The notes: generated by a model not told the origin, from the sequence alone. Shown: positions 27,006-35,574, numbered from the stretch's first letter. The stretch is DNA of 64,000 nucleotides from Flaviaesturariibacter aridisoli (GCF_004343705.1 NZ_SKFH01000005.1:1-64000); one strand, 5' to 3'. Made by a program: numbers and translations.

Positions 27006-28229
27006 ATGAATTTCCTCTTCGCCTGGCGCTACTTCAAGGCTCCGAAATCCACCAACGCCATCAACATCATCTCCTGGATCTCGATCCTGGCCATCGGTGT
27101 CGGCGCGGCGGCGCTCATCCTCGTGCTGAGCGTGTTCAATGGCTTTGAAGACCTGGTGAAGTCGCTGTATTCCTCTTTTTACCCCGACCTGCGTGTGGGC
27201 GCGGCCCACGGCAAGCAGATCACGCTCAGCGAAGCGCAGCTGGCGCGGATCCGCGCCGTCAACGGGGTAGCCTGGAGCGCGGGAACGCTCGAGGAGAAAG
27301 CCCTGCTGCAGAACGGCGACAACCAGTCCATCATTTACCTCAAGGGCGTCGACGACAATTACCGCCGCGTATCGGGTGTGCCCGGTCACATCCTGCGGGG
27401 CAACTTCGAGGTGGGTACGGCCGACGAGCCGCTGCTGGTGCTCGGCGCCGGTGTGGAAAACGCCGTGGGCGTGCAAAGCGATCGCAACCTGGCGCCCCTG
27501 CTGGTGCACCTGCCGCGCTCCGGTGCCGCCGACCTCAGCAACCCCCTCAACTCCATCAGTGCCGACACCGTCAACACTTCCGGCGCCTTTCTCATCCAGC
27601 AGGACTTTGACAATAAATACGTACTCACCAACCTGGGCTTCGTGCAGCGGATGATGGACCTTCCCGCCGACCGCCTCACGTTCCTGGAGATCGCCCTGAA
27701 GCCCGGTGCGGAGCCGGAAGCCGTGCAGGAACAGCTGCAGCAGATGCTCGGTAAGAACTACCTGGTGCAAACGCGCTACGAGCAAAACGCTTCGCTGTAT
27801 GCCGTTATGCGCGCTGAAAAGTGGGTGATTTACGCGATCCTGTCGCTCATCCTGGTGGTGGCGGCCTTCAACATGATCGGCTCGCTCACGATGCTGGTGC
27901 TGGAGAAAAAGGCCGACATCCAGGTGCTGCAGGCCCTGGGCTCCGACAGCCGCCGCATCCAGGCGATCTTTTTGAACGAAGGCCTGCTCCTGGCCCTTAT
28001 CGGGGGCGGCTCCGGCATTCTCCTGGCCTTCCTGCTCGCCCTGGCGCAGCTCAAATACAAGCTCATCCCGCTCACCGGCGGCTCGTTTCTCATCGATTAT
28101 TTCCCCGTCAAGCTCAACCCCTGGGACTTCCTGCTGGTGGCCGTCACCATCCTGGTGATCGCCCTCGTGGCCTCCTGGATCCCGGCCCGAAAGGCGGCGA
28201 AGCAGCAGTTTGCCATACGGGAAGGGTAG
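27006..28229 (+). CDS. FtsX-like ABC permease, LolC/LolE type
   Basis: This 407-residue inner-membrane permease has a first helix (NAINIISWISILAIGVGAAALILVLSVFNGFE), a periplasmic MacB-PCD-like domain at about 50-265, and then three helices at about 270-400 that form the FtsX domain (AAFNMIGSLTMLVLEKKADIQVL, SGILLAFLLALAQL, FLLVAVTILVIALVASWIP). This layout matches the lipoprotein-releasing LolC/E family, which extracts lipoproteins with the ATPase LolD. No lolD is in the window. In Bacteroidota this permease often follows rbfA. Lipoprotein release is inferred from the family. Confidence 0.88.
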   Translation: MNFLFAWRYFKAPKSTNAINIISWISILAIGVGAAALILVLSVFNGFEDLVKSLYSSFYPDLRVGAAHGKQITLSEAQLARIRAVNGVAWSAGTLEEKALLQNGDNQSIIYLKGVDDNYRRVSGVPGHILRGNFEVGTADEPLLVLGAGVENAVGVQSDRNLAPLLVHLPRSGAADLSNPLNSISADTVNTSGAFLIQQDFDNKYVLTNLGFVQRMMDLPADRLTFLEIALKPGAEPEAVQEQLQQMLGKNYLVQTRYEQNASLYAVMRAEKWVIYAILSLILVVAAFNMIGSLTMLVLEKKADIQVLQALGSDSRRIQAIFLNEGLLLALIGGGSGILLAFLLALAQLKYKLIPLTGGSFLIDYFPVKLNPWDFLLVAVTILVIALVASWIPARKAAKQQFAIREG

Positions 28230-28231
28230 GA

Positions 28232-28336
28232 GCGTGAGCCGTGAGCGCTGAAGCCGGAAACAAAGAACGGATGCCACTGGCATCCGTTCTTTGTTGTTTT
28301 ACGGTAATGCGAGCTCACGGCTCACGGCTCACGATC
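28232..28336. repeat. Inverted GTGAGCC/GGCTCAC heptamer tracts around a terminator
   Basis: The left arm 28232-28255 (GCGTGAGCCGTGAGCGC) and right arm 28311-28336 (CTCACGGCTCACGGCTCACG) flank the terminator at 28259-28295. The right arm overlaps the last two bases of the transketolase subunit stop. Confidence 0.85.
28259..28299. terminator. Bidirectional terminator between convergent genes
   Basis: Perfect 17-bp arms (AACAAAGAACGGATGCC) enclose the loop ACT and are followed by GTTTT on the plus strand. It separates the LolC/E-like permease from the transketolase subunit. Confidence 0.9.
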
Positions 28337-29171
28337 AATAGTCTCCCATCGTTTCCGGCAGCTGCGCCAGCGCCTTTTCCAGCTGTTCGTTGGAAGGGGC
28401 CACGCCGTGCCAGTTGTGGTCGTTTTCCATGAAGTCGACACCGGAGCCCATGATCGTGTGCATGATGATGGCGATGGGCTTGCCTTTGCCTACCATCGAG
28501 CGGGCTTCGTCGAGCACCTGCACCACTTCTTCCATCTTGTTGCCGTTCATTTCGAGGGTATACCAGCCGAAAGCATCGAACTTCTGGCGGATGTTGCCGA
28601 GGTCGTTCACCTGGTAGGTGGGGCCGTCGATCTGCTGGCCGTTCCAGTCCACGGTCACGATGAGGTTGTCGACGTTGTGGTTGGGGGCGAACATGATGGC
28701 CTCCCAGTTCTGGCCTTCCTGCAGCTCACCGTCGCCGTGAAGCGAGTACACCACGTGCTGGTCGTTGTTGAGTTTCTTGGCGAGGGCGGCGCCGATAGCC
28801 ACGCTCATGCCCTGGCCGAGGGAGCCGGAGGCGATGCGCACGCCGGGAAGGCCTTCGTGGGTGGTGGGGTGGCCCTGGAGGCGCGAGTCGAGCTTGCGGA
28901 AGGTGGCCATCTCCGCCACGGGGAAGTAGCCCGAGCGGGCCAGCACCGAATAGAATACCGGGGAGATGTGGCCGTTGGAGAGAAAGAACACGTCCTGCTC
29001 GCGGGCATCCATGTCGAAGGATTCCGGCTGGTGCTTCATGGTATGGAAATACAGGGCAGTCAGGAAATCGGCGCAGCCGAGCGAGCCGCCGGGGTGGCCG
29101 CTGTTGGCGGCGTGGACCATACGGAGGATGTCGCGGCGTACCTGGCTGGCGATTTCGTGTAATTCTGGCAT
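28335..29171 (-). CDS. Transketolase, N-terminal (ThDP pyrophosphate-binding) subunit
   Basis: The 278-residue protein corresponds to the first half of transketolase, the pentose-phosphate enzyme. The Met at 29171 (MPELHEIASQVRRDILRM) gives the family start. Visible blocks are HAANSGHPGGSLGCADFL, SLGQGMSVAIGAAL and the ThDP-binding GDGELQEGQNWEA with VDWNGQQIDG. The pyrimidine-binding and C-terminal halves are absent. In split transketolases a second gene supplies them, usually adjacent. Here the downstream side ends in a terminator and the upstream neighbour is divergent, so the partner must be elsewhere. The protein itself is full-length for a split subunit. Confidence 0.92.
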   Translation of the reverse strand: MPELHEIASQVRRDILRMVHAANSGHPGGSLGCADFLTALYFHTMKHQPESFDMDAREQDVFFLSNGHISPVFYSVLARSGYFPVAEMATFRKLDSRLQGHPTTHEGLPGVRIASGSLGQGMSVAIGAALAKKLNNDQHVVYSLHGDGELQEGQNWEAIMFAPNHNVDNLIVTVDWNGQQIDGPTYQVNDLGNIRQKFDAFGWYTLEMNGNKMEEVVQVLDEARSMVGKGKPIAIIMHTIMGSGVDFMENDHNWHGVAPSNEQLEKALAQLPETMGDY

Positions 29172-29411
29172 AATTTTTAGTTGATTGTTAACCTTTTGCG
29201 GGCAATTCAGCCTGATCGCTGTGGCTGCAAATGTGCAACCTTTTTCAATTCCATATCTTATAGTAAACACTAATTTAATAGGTTAAATGACGTAGTTTGG
29301 TTACTTTCGCTGCGTAATTGAGCCTTGGATCCGATTTCCTGTGAAGAGCTGTGGCTGAGAGCGTGTACCCTGGACCCATGTAAATACTTTAACCCCCCAA
29401 CCACACACTGT

Positions 29412-30548
29412 ATGCTCAATGTGTTATTGACTGCTTCTGTGGCCTTCGTGCTGACGTTTCTCGCTGTTCCGGTGATCATCCGGATCGCTGAACTCAAGAA
29501 GCTGTACGATGTTCCGGATGCCCGCAAACTGCACACGAAACCAATTGCTTCCCTCGGCGGTGTCGGTATCTTCATCGGCTTCTTCCTGGCAGCCCTCCTT
29601 ACCGTGGACCTCAAAGCCTCACCGGAGTTTCAATATTTCTTCGCGGCCGCAACCGTGATCTTTTTCCTGGGCATCAAGGACGATATCCTCATCCTCAGCG
29701 CTACCAAGAAGTTTATCGGGCAGGTGGGCGCCGCGGCGATCATCATCCACCTCTGCGGGGTGCGCATCACCAGCATGCACGGCTTCCTGGGTCTCTGGGA
29801 GTTGCCGCTGGCCTTTAGCCTCTCCCTGACCTACCTGACGATCATCCTGATTATCAATGCCTTCAACCTCATCGACGGGGTCGACGGGCTGGCCGCTACG
29901 CTGAGCCTGCTCACGATGTGCGTGTTCGGAGCTTACTTCGCCTTCTCCGGGCTTGACGCCTACGCCTCCCTTTCCTTCGCGATGGCCGGTGCCCTGATGG
30001 CCTTCCTCATCTTCAACTACAACCCCGCCAAGATCTTCATGGGCGACTCCGGTTCGCTGATGCTGGGGCTGGTGAACTCTTTCCTGGTGATCAAGTTCAT
30101 CCAGGTGGCCGACGACCCGGCGATGAAGTACCCGATCCCCTCCTCGGTGGCCGTGGCCTTCGCGATCCTGGTAGTTCCCCTGACCGATACGCTGCGCGTA
30201 TTTTCGATCCGCATCCTCAACGGTCGCTCGCCCTTTTCGCCCGACCGCAACCACATCCATCACCTTCTGCTCGACCGCGGGCTGAACCACAAATACGTGA
30301 CCTTCGCCTGCCTCCTGCTCAACATGGGCTTTATCAGCATTGCTTACTTCGGCCGCACCCTCGGCCCGAACTACCTTATGCTGATCATCTCCACGGTGTC
30401 GGTGAGCCTGCTCGGCCTGCTCATCTACAGCCGCCCCAGGCCGGCCCTCGCCAAAGACCCGCTGCCGAAGAACGGTTTTGACGGCCACCTGCCGCAGGTG
30501 ACCAAGGTAGTGCCGATCTCGACGGAACAAGCCGTGGCGGAGAATTAG
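29412..30548 (+). CDS. Undecaprenyl-phosphate GlcNAc-1-phosphate transferase, WecA/TagO-like
   Basis: This 378-residue polytopic inner-membrane enzyme of glycosyltransferase family 4 (MraY superfamily) has ten or eleven predicted helices. It would start lipid-linked polysaccharide synthesis by moving a sugar phosphate from a UDP-sugar to undecaprenyl phosphate. Motifs in order are DVPDARKLHTKPIASLGG, the acidic GIKDDIL, NAFNLIDGVDGLAA, NYNPAKIFMGDSGSL, and DRNHIHHLLLDRG near the C-terminus. The His-rich motif is of the WecA rather than MraY type. I chose the Met at 29412; the longer frame lacks a plausible start. No O-antigen cluster is beside it. Confidence 0.9.
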   Translation: MLNVLLTASVAFVLTFLAVPVIIRIAELKKLYDVPDARKLHTKPIASLGGVGIFIGFFLAALLTVDLKASPEFQYFFAAATVIFFLGIKDDILILSATKKFIGQVGAAAIIIHLCGVRITSMHGFLGLWELPLAFSLSLTYLTIILIINAFNLIDGVDGLAATLSLLTMCVFGAYFAFSGLDAYASLSFAMAGALMAFLIFNYNPAKIFMGDSGSLMLGLVNSFLVIKFIQVADDPAMKYPIPSSVAVAFAILVVPLTDTLRVFSIRILNGRSPFSPDRNHIHHLLLDRGLNHKYVTFACLLLNMGFISIAYFGRTLGPNYLMLIISTVSVSLLGLLIYSRPRPALAKDPLPKNGFDGHLPQVTKVVPISTEQAVAEN

Positions 30549-30629
30549 GACCGGCCCCTGCCCTCAACGGGGGCACCCGGCGGAAGATTCCATTTACCGG
30601 TCGCTTCCTTTCAACTATCACGACATTCA

Positions 30630-30665
30630 AAAGCCCGGAACGCTTCGCGATCCGGGCTTTCTTTT
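30630..30665 (+). terminator. Intrinsic terminator (AGCCCGGATCGC-type stem)
   Basis: Arms of 14 bp with one mismatch (AAAGCCCGGAACGC/GCGATCCGGGCTTT) enclose the loop TTC and are followed by CTTTT. The stem is almost the same as that at 21854-21886. Confidence 0.85.
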
Positions 30666-30708
30666 CAACCCTAAACAAGTTCCCGGCAAATAAAGTTTGT
30701 CCGATCTA

Positions 30709-30749
30709 AGTGCCCCTTTAGGGGGACAGGGGGCTTTTCGTTAGTTTTG
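30709..30749 (+). promoter_or_regulatory. frr upstream region: GC palindrome plus -7 box
   Basis: TAGTTTTG at 30742-30749 matches TAnnTTTG and lies 22 bases before the frr ATG. Just upstream is a dispersed-type palindrome (CCCCTTTAGGGGG, about 30712-30725) and a GGGGGC run. No TTG occurs at the right spacing, so only the -7 half is supported. Confidence 0.55.
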
Positions 30750-30771
30750 CTGCACTAAATCATTCACTTAT

Positions 30772-31335
30772 ATGTCAGAAGAAGTGTCGTTGACCCTCGA
30801 GATGGCCGAAGATTCGATGCGCAAGGCCATCGGTCACCTGGAGTCGGAGCTGGGCAAGATCCGCGCCGGCAAAGCCAATCCGCAGATCCTGGAAGGCATC
30901 ATGGTGGACTATTACGGCGCGCCGACTCCCCTGAGCCAGGTGGGCAACGTAAGCGTGGCCGATGCCCGTACCCTGACCATCCAGCCCTGGGAACGGAACA
31001 TGCTGCAGCCCATCGAGCGGGCCATCATCAACTCCAACATCGGCCTCAACCCGCAAAACGACGGCATCATCATCCGCCTGTTCCTGCCACCGCTCACTGA
31101 AGAGCGCCGCCGCGAGCTGGTGAAGCGCTGCCAGGGTGAGGGCGAGCACTGTCGCGTGGCGATCCGCAACATCCGCCGCGATGCCATCGAGCAGATCAAG
31201 AAGGCCCAGAAAAATGGCCTCTCCGAAGACGCCGCCAAGGACTACGAAGCCGAAGCCCAGGAAATGACCAACCGCTATATCACCCTCGTGGAGAAGCACC
31301 TGGAGGCGAAAGAGAAGGAGATCATGGTGGTTTAA
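30772..31335 (+). CDS. frr: Ribosome recycling factor
   Basis: This 187-residue two-domain factor splits the post-termination ribosome together with EF-G. Family features are KAIGHLESELGKIRAGKANP, the domain II segment VDYYGAPTPLSQVGNVS, and IRLFLPPLTEERRRELVKRC with IRNIRRDAIEQIKK in the long helical domain. It is full length. pyrH, which often precedes frr, is not present; frr has its own upstream region and a terminator downstream. Confidence 0.97.
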   Translation: MSEEVSLTLEMAEDSMRKAIGHLESELGKIRAGKANPQILEGIMVDYYGAPTPLSQVGNVSVADARTLTIQPWERNMLQPIERAIINSNIGLNPQNDGIIIRLFLPPLTEERRRELVKRCQGEGEHCRVAIRNIRRDAIEQIKKAQKNGLSEDAAKDYEAEAQEMTNRYITLVEKHLEAKEKEIMVV

Positions 31336-31338
31336 GAA

Positions 31339-31455
31339 AGTTTATAAGTCGGACCTGGGAAGTCGGAATTAGTCGGCTTCCCCCAAAATACAAGAGCCCC
31401 TTCGCGAAGGGGCTTTCCTTTGCTTCTGACTTCCGACTTCCCAGCTCCGACTTGC
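31339..31455. repeat. Inverted AAGTCGG/CCGACTT heptamer tracts around a terminator
   Basis: The left arm (31344-31374) has AAGTCGG, ACCTGGG, AAGTCGG and AATTAGT units. The right arm (31424-31453) has CTTCTGA, CTTCCGA, CTTCCCA and GCTCCGA units. CTGGGAAGTCGGAA and TTCCGACTTCCCAG are a perfect 14-bp inverted match. The tracts run from the frr stop to the stop of the convergent transporter gene. Confidence 0.85.
31395..31418. terminator. Terminator between frr and the DMT transporter
   Basis: A perfect 20-bp palindrome (AGCCCCTTCG and its complement) is followed by TTCCTTT on the plus strand and preceded by A-rich sequence. It lies between convergent genes and inside an inverted heptamer pair. 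Confidence 0.75.
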
Positions 31456-32325
31456 TTACTTCTTGTTGACGAGGTACACCCCGGCGAGGATGACGGCCAG
31501 GCAGCCGCCCTGCACCAGCGTAAAGCCCTCGCCGTCGAGCAGGCCCCAGCCGATGGCCACGATGGGAATGGCATAGGTAACGAGCGATGCGAAAAGCGCC
31601 CCGGCCCGCTTGATGAGCAGGTAGAAGAGGGCCGTGGCGATAGCGCTGCCCACGATGCCGAGCAGCACCGAAGCGCCGATGCTGAGGAGGGCGCCTTCAT
31701 CGTAGCGCAGCATTGAAAAGACCTCCTGCTGCCCTACCACGATCGCTGCCGGTATGGCCATCAGGCTCAGCGAAACAGTGGCCATCGCGATCGGGTCGAG
31801 GCCGCGCAGGTAGCGGTTCACGATGTTGACGTTGATGCCGTACATCAGCGTAGCCAGCAGCACCAGGGCCGCATAACCGAAATTGGATGCATTGAAGCCG
31901 CTGTACAGGCTCAGGAGCACGAGGCCGATAAAGCCGATGAGCACGCCGGCTACCTGTCGCCTCCCGAGCTTCATCCCGAAAAACAGCAGGCCGACCACGA
32001 TCACGAACAGCGGTGTGAGCGAGTTGAGAATGCCTTCGAGCGAAGAATCGATCCGGTCGATGGCAGCGGCGAAAAGAAAGGCGGGGAACAGGTTGCCGAG
32101 CAGGCCCGACAGCAGCAGCAGGGGGATGCGCGCCCGTGGAATGCGCCGCGCCTGGAAGAGCGCAAAGGGCAGGAACACCACGCCCGCCGACAGGATGCGC
32201 AGGGATCCGATCTGCAGGCCGTTGAGGTGGGTGCGGCCTACCTTCATCAGAATAAAGGACGAACCCCAGATGAGGGCGAGCAAAATAAACAGCCCCCAAT
32301 TGATCCATTTATCGCGTGGCGTCAT
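31456..32325 (-). CDS. DMT-superfamily (EamA) transporter
   Basis: This 289-residue membrane protein has ten predicted helices in two EamA repeats (GLFILLALIWGSSFILMKVG and GASVLLGIVGSAIATALFYLLIKR). It is a drug/metabolite transporter of unknown substrate in the inner membrane. I used the ATG at 32325; the frame extends three codons to a TTG. The GLLDGEGFTLVQGGCLAVILAGVYLVNKK end is typical of the family. It is convergent with frr and divergent from the DUF3078 gene. Confidence 0.88.
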   Translation of the reverse strand: MTPRDKWINWGLFILLALIWGSSFILMKVGRTHLNGLQIGSLRILSAGVVFLPFALFQARRIPRARIPLLLLSGLLGNLFPAFLFAAAIDRIDSSLEGILNSLTPLFVIVVGLLFFGMKLGRRQVAGVLIGFIGLVLLSLYSGFNASNFGYAALVLLATLMYGINVNIVNRYLRGLDPIAMATVSLSLMAIPAAIVVGQQEVFSMLRYDEGALLSIGASVLLGIVGSAIATALFYLLIKRAGALFASLVTYAIPIVAIGWGLLDGEGFTLVQGGCLAVILAGVYLVNKK

Positions 32326-32383
32326 GGGCTGCAAATGTGCGGTGCATTTGTCCTACGCGGTGCGGTATGTAATAAAATTCTCC

Positions 32384-32391
32384 TATTTTTG
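32384..32391 (+). promoter_or_regulatory. Candidate -7 box (TATTTTTG) of the DUF3078 gene
   Basis: The box matches TAnnTTTG 41 bases before the ATG at 32433. No TTG is found at 19-23 bp upstream, so the call rests on the -7 element alone. Confidence 0.5.
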
Positions 32392-32432
32392 GCTCATCCG
32401 CCCGGCGGAACTGCTTAAAACCTGACTGAATT

Positions 32433-33404
32433 ATGAGAAGAAGCCTCCTGATCGCCGGCGCGCTCTGCCTGGCTATCGTTTCTGTTGCCCAGAAAGCGCC
32501 GAAGAAACAAAACACGAAGTGGCGCAAAGGTGCCGTTCTGAGCATCGTGGGCGCACAAACGGGAAGCCGCAACTATGTCAACGCTCCCGAGAAATACTCC
32601 CTCACCGGTGTTGCTTCGCTTTATCTCTATGCCAACAAAGGCTGGGGCAAAAGCGGCTGGGATACTTCCAAATACGAATCCCGCCATACCTGGAACTCGA
32701 TGGCCGAACTGTCGTACGGCCTGTCCAACGTGCAGTCGACCGGCATCCGCAAGGTAGACGACAAGCTCGAACTCTATACCCGCTACACCGGGCACATCAA
32801 CCGTCGCATGGGCTTCGGCATCAGCGGCGACCTGCGCACGCAGTTCAGCAACGGCTACGATTATTCCGAAGCGCCGCGCCGCCGCGTGTCGGGCTTCTTC
32901 GCACCGGCCTACCTCACCTTCCACGCCGGCCTGCACCTGACGCCCGCCAAGAACCTGTTCTTCGCCGCAGGCCCCTTCGCCCGCTGGGTGATCGTGAGCA
33001 ACTCGCCCTACAGCTTTACCTACCAGGGCGGTGTGAAGCCCGACGGCGGAACCGAGCAGACCCTCGCTTCGCGCTACGCCGTTGACCCGGTGAAAACCAG
33101 CCGCTTCGAAACCGGCGCCATGCTGAGCCTCGGCTACCAGCGCAAGCTGATGAAGAACGTGTACTACCGCGGCCGCGCTGATTGGTCGTGGGACTTCAAC
33201 GCCAAGCGTATCGGCCGCGAAACGAACTACATGGACGTGTACTTTACCAACAACATCAGCCTCCACGTCAACAAGTGGCTGAAGGTGATCTACAACTACG
33301 ACCTCATTTACGACGGCAACCTGCGCGTGTTCGGCGACAACAAGAACGACGACGCGGCACAGATGCGCTCGATCCTCGGCGTAGGCGTGGGCGTCGGCTT
33401 CTAA
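32433..33404 (+). CDS. DUF3078 domain outer-membrane protein
   Basis: The 323-residue exported protein has a signal peptide (MRRSLLIAGALCLAIVSVAQ) and a beta-strand-rich body ending in VGVGVGF. The DUF3078 blocks are ASLYLYANKGWGKSGWDTSK, NSMAELSYGLSNVQS and RKVDDKLELYTRYTG. The alternating aromatic pattern and C-terminal Phe suggest an outer-membrane beta-barrel. DUF3078 proteins are common in Bacteroidota and their role is unknown. The gene ends with a clear intrinsic terminator. Confidence 0.88.
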   Translation: MRRSLLIAGALCLAIVSVAQKAPKKQNTKWRKGAVLSIVGAQTGSRNYVNAPEKYSLTGVASLYLYANKGWGKSGWDTSKYESRHTWNSMAELSYGLSNVQSTGIRKVDDKLELYTRYTGHINRRMGFGISGDLRTQFSNGYDYSEAPRRRVSGFFAPAYLTFHAGLHLTPAKNLFFAAGPFARWVIVSNSPYSFTYQGGVKPDGGTEQTLASRYAVDPVKTSRFETGAMLSLGYQRKLMKNVYYRGRADWSWDFNAKRIGRETNYMDVYFTNNISLHVNKWLKVIYNYDLIYDGNLRVFGDNKNDDAAQMRSILGVGVGVGF

Positions 33405-33429
33405 GCGAATAATAACCTATCTTTACGGC

Positions 33430-33459
33430 ATCCCGTGGCACGAAAGCCACGGGATTTTC
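33430..33459 (+). terminator. Intrinsic terminator after the DUF3078 gene
   Basis: Arms of 10 bp (ATCCCGTGGC) enclose the loop ACGAAA and are followed by TTTTCGTTT. The scpA start lies just 15 bases further on. Confidence 0.85.
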
Positions 33460-33473
33460 GTTTCTTTAAGCAC

Positions 33474-34265
33474 ATGGCCATCCACAACATCAACTATAAG
33501 ATCAAGCTCCCCCAGTTCGAAGGTCCCTTCGACCTGCTGCTCTTCTTTATCGAGCGCGACGAGCTGGACATCTACAACATTCCTATCAACAGCATCATCA
33601 AGGACTTCCTGACCTATATCCATTCGCAGGAAACCCTCAACATCGAGCTGTCGAGCGAATTCATCCTGTTCATCTCCACGCTCATGCGCATCAAGGCCAA
33701 GATGCTGCTGCCGCGCAAGGAAGTGGACGCCTCCGGCAACGAGATCGATCCGCGCCAGGAGCTGGTGGACAAACTGCTGGAATACAAAAAGTACAAGCAG
33801 GCCGCCGCCGAACTGGCCGAGCAGGAAGCCGATCGCATGCTGATGGTAAAGCGCGGCAACATCCAGCGCGAGCTGTCGGCCATCGGCGAGGAAGCCAGCG
33901 AAGGCACCGAGGTGCAGACCATTACGCTGTTCAAGCTGATGAAAGCCTTTGAAAAGGTGATGCAGCGCCTGCACGCGCAGAACAACAAACCGGTGCATAC
34001 GGTGGTCCAGTATAACTACAGTATGGAGTCCACCAAGACCAACATGATCTCCCTGGCCCAGGGTCGCCGCACGCTCTCCTTCGAAGGCGTATTCGAGCAG
34101 GCCGAAAACCGCGTGCACGCCATTTTCCTCTTCCTGTCGATGCTGGAGCTGGTGCAGCAGAAGTTCCTCCGCATCATCATCGGCGACGGCCGCAACAACT
34201 TCCTGGTGGAATATAACGAAACCGAAGAAGGCCTCACCGACGAGGAGCACATGCACCTGCTTTGA
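33474..34265 (+). CDS. scpA: Segregation and condensation protein A
   Basis: The 263-residue kleisin subunit bridges the SMC heads with ScpB in chromosome condensation. The N-terminal part has the ScpA opening YKIKLPQFEGPFDLLLFFIERDE, then ELSSEFILFISTLMRIKAKMLLP, a coiled/variable middle, and a C-terminal winged-helix-like region (FLSMLELVQQKFLRI). The Met at 33474 was chosen because the longer frame passes through the terminator hairpin. No scpB or smc is adjacent. The start lies so close to the terminator that its promoter must overlap the end of the preceding gene or the hairpin. Confidence 0.93.
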   Translation: MAIHNINYKIKLPQFEGPFDLLLFFIERDELDIYNIPINSIIKDFLTYIHSQETLNIELSSEFILFISTLMRIKAKMLLPRKEVDASGNEIDPRQELVDKLLEYKKYKQAAAELAEQEADRMLMVKRGNIQRELSAIGEEASEGTEVQTITLFKLMKAFEKVMQRLHAQNNKPVHTVVQYNYSMESTKTNMISLAQGRRTLSFEGVFEQAENRVHAIFLFLSMLELVQQKFLRIIIGDGRNNFLVEYNETEEGLTDEEHMHLL

Positions 34266-34315
34266 GATGTCGGATGTCTGAAGTCTGATGTCTGATGTAG
34301 GCTGTCGGGTGTTGG
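34265..34315. repeat. Heptamer tract GATGTCT (about 6 copies)
   Basis: GATGTCG, GATGTCT, GAAGTCT, GATGTCT, GATGTAG and GCTGTCG run in register. They fill the spacer between the convergent scpA and DUF6265-type genes. Only one orientation is present. Confidence 0.85.
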
Positions 34316-34324
34316 CGGTGCCGG

Positions 34325-34825
34325 TCAGCGGAGGCGCTTCATGCGGAACGTAAAGCGCTGGTACCCCTGGTCGGTGTGCCCGGCAATTTCCGCGACCGCA
34401 GCATCCGCGCCGGCCGGCGTATAGCGGATGCGTTGGGGAAAGTCGTGGCGGTCGTTGATGAACGTCGTGATGCCGCCACTGTCCGAGCCCGGAAACACCA
34501 CTGCTTTCCCCTCATTCTGCCCGGGTACCGTCGCTGCGAACTCCAGGTGTCCGCCGTGTTCTTCCAGGCGCATCCGCTCGGAGAAGCTGGAGTCGGCGCC
34601 GGTATACTTCCAGCTGGTAGCCACCAGCACCGAATCGTTTTCGCGCGTCCACGACTCGATGGTCGTGTCGGGCGGAAGCGTGCCTGAGGGCGGCACACTG
34701 ATCACCTGCCAGCGCCCTTCGAGCCAGGCCAGCTTTTCGATCTGGGGGAAGTGCTTTCGGGGCGGTTCTGTGCAGGCGGCAACCAGGAGGGGGAGTAGCA
34801 ATACGGAGTAACGCATCGGGCTCAT
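34325..34825 (-). CDS. Lipoprotein, DUF6265-like
   Basis: The 166-residue protein has a lipoprotein signal peptide: MRYSVLLLPLLVAAC, lipobox LVAAC. Mature blocks WLEGRWQVIS, ESWTRENDSVLVATSW and INDRHDFPQRIRY match what I recall of DUF6265 proteins. These are lipocalin/calycin-like small beta-barrels of unknown role. The ATG at 34825 overlaps the stop of the L,D-transpeptidase gene (ATGA), which points to translational coupling. An inner ATG at 34816 would give a tighter signal peptide. It is probably an envelope lipoprotein working with, or merely co-expressed with, the transpeptidase. Confidence 0.82.
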   Translation of the reverse strand: MSPMRYSVLLLPLLVAACTEPPRKHFPQIEKLAWLEGRWQVISVPPSGTLPPDTTIESWTRENDSVLVATSWKYTGADSSFSERMRLEEHGGHLEFAATVPGQNEGKAVVFPGSDSGGITTFINDRHDFPQRIRYTPAGADAAVAEIAGHTDQGYQRFTFRMKRLR

Positions 34826-35490
34826 TTGTAAATCCAGAGTAAAATAGGTTTTTTCTCGCGGCGGATGTAGGTCGTGGCCGTGTCGAGGAATGGGTAGGAG
34901 ACCATCGGGCAGCCGAGGCTGTTGCAGATGTTGACCGGGTACCGCTCCTCGTCGGGCACGCAGTCGTAGGCGTGGAGCACCACGTAGCGGCGGAAGGCGT
35001 TGCTGTTGCCCGGGTCGAGGCCATAGAGCTTGAAGGCCGTGCCGAAGCGGCCCCGGTAGGCGTAGCCGACCTTGTAGCGGCCCAGGGAAGTGCAGCCGCA
35101 GCCGGGCTCGTTGCCAAAGGCGGCGTCGGCAAGGCCGTCGGTGTTGCAGCTGCCGTGTGCCACCAGCCCTGCCGAAAGTATGCTGTCGGCCCGCAGGTCG
35201 TAAATGAAAAAGCGGCGCCGGCCGCTGTGCCGGCTCATGTCTACCAGGAAGGCTATGCGGGTGGAGAGGCCGTGGGCGGCCGCATACACCTGCCCGCTGA
35301 GGCCCTGCGCATGGAGGCGGGCCCGGAGGGCCGAACGTTCAGGGGCAGATTCCGCCGGCCTGGGCGGGGCCGCAGGAATAGCGGTAGCTGGTTCAGGCAA
35401 CGCCGCCGCGCCGGACTTCCGGCCGCGCAGGTAAAGGGCGGCCGCCGTCAGCGCCAGCAACAGGCAGCAAGCGGTCAGGGTTTTGGCCAT
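34822..35490 (-). CDS. Murein L,D-transpeptidase catalytic-domain family protein (YkuD_2 type)
   Basis: The 222-residue protein has an N-terminal hydrophobic anchor (LTACCLLLALTAAALYL), a Pro/Ala-rich linker at about 25-50, and a catalytic domain. The domain shows FLVDMSRHSGRRRFFIYDL, HGSCNTDG, the His in VVLHAYDCVPDE and the nucleophile motif CNSLGCPMVS with the active Cys. This is the family of L,D-transpeptidase-like proteins (COG, YkuD_2) that cross-link or trim peptidoglycan in the periplasm. I chose the Met at 35490. The gene is the first of a two-gene unit overlapping the lipoprotein by four bases, and divergent from the gene at 35575. Confidence 0.88.
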   Translation of the reverse strand: MAKTLTACCLLLALTAAALYLRGRKSGAAALPEPATAIPAAPPRPAESAPERSALRARLHAQGLSGQVYAAAHGLSTRIAFLVDMSRHSGRRRFFIYDLRADSILSAGLVAHGSCNTDGLADAAFGNEPGCGCTSLGRYKVGYAYRGRFGTAFKLYGLDPGNSNAFRRYVVLHAYDCVPDEERYPVNICNSLGCPMVSYPFLDTATTYIRREKKPILLWIYK

Positions 35491-35574
35491 AGCCCTGAGA
35501 TGCGGAGGGTTCCGTTTTCCATAAAGACCGCAGCTTTGGGGCTTTTGGGCTATCTTAGTTGAACCAACTATTCT

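Noticed and set aside
33435-33473. Upstream start for scpA
   Set aside because: Those codons lie in the terminator hairpin of the preceding gene; ScpA proteins begin near the Met at 33474.
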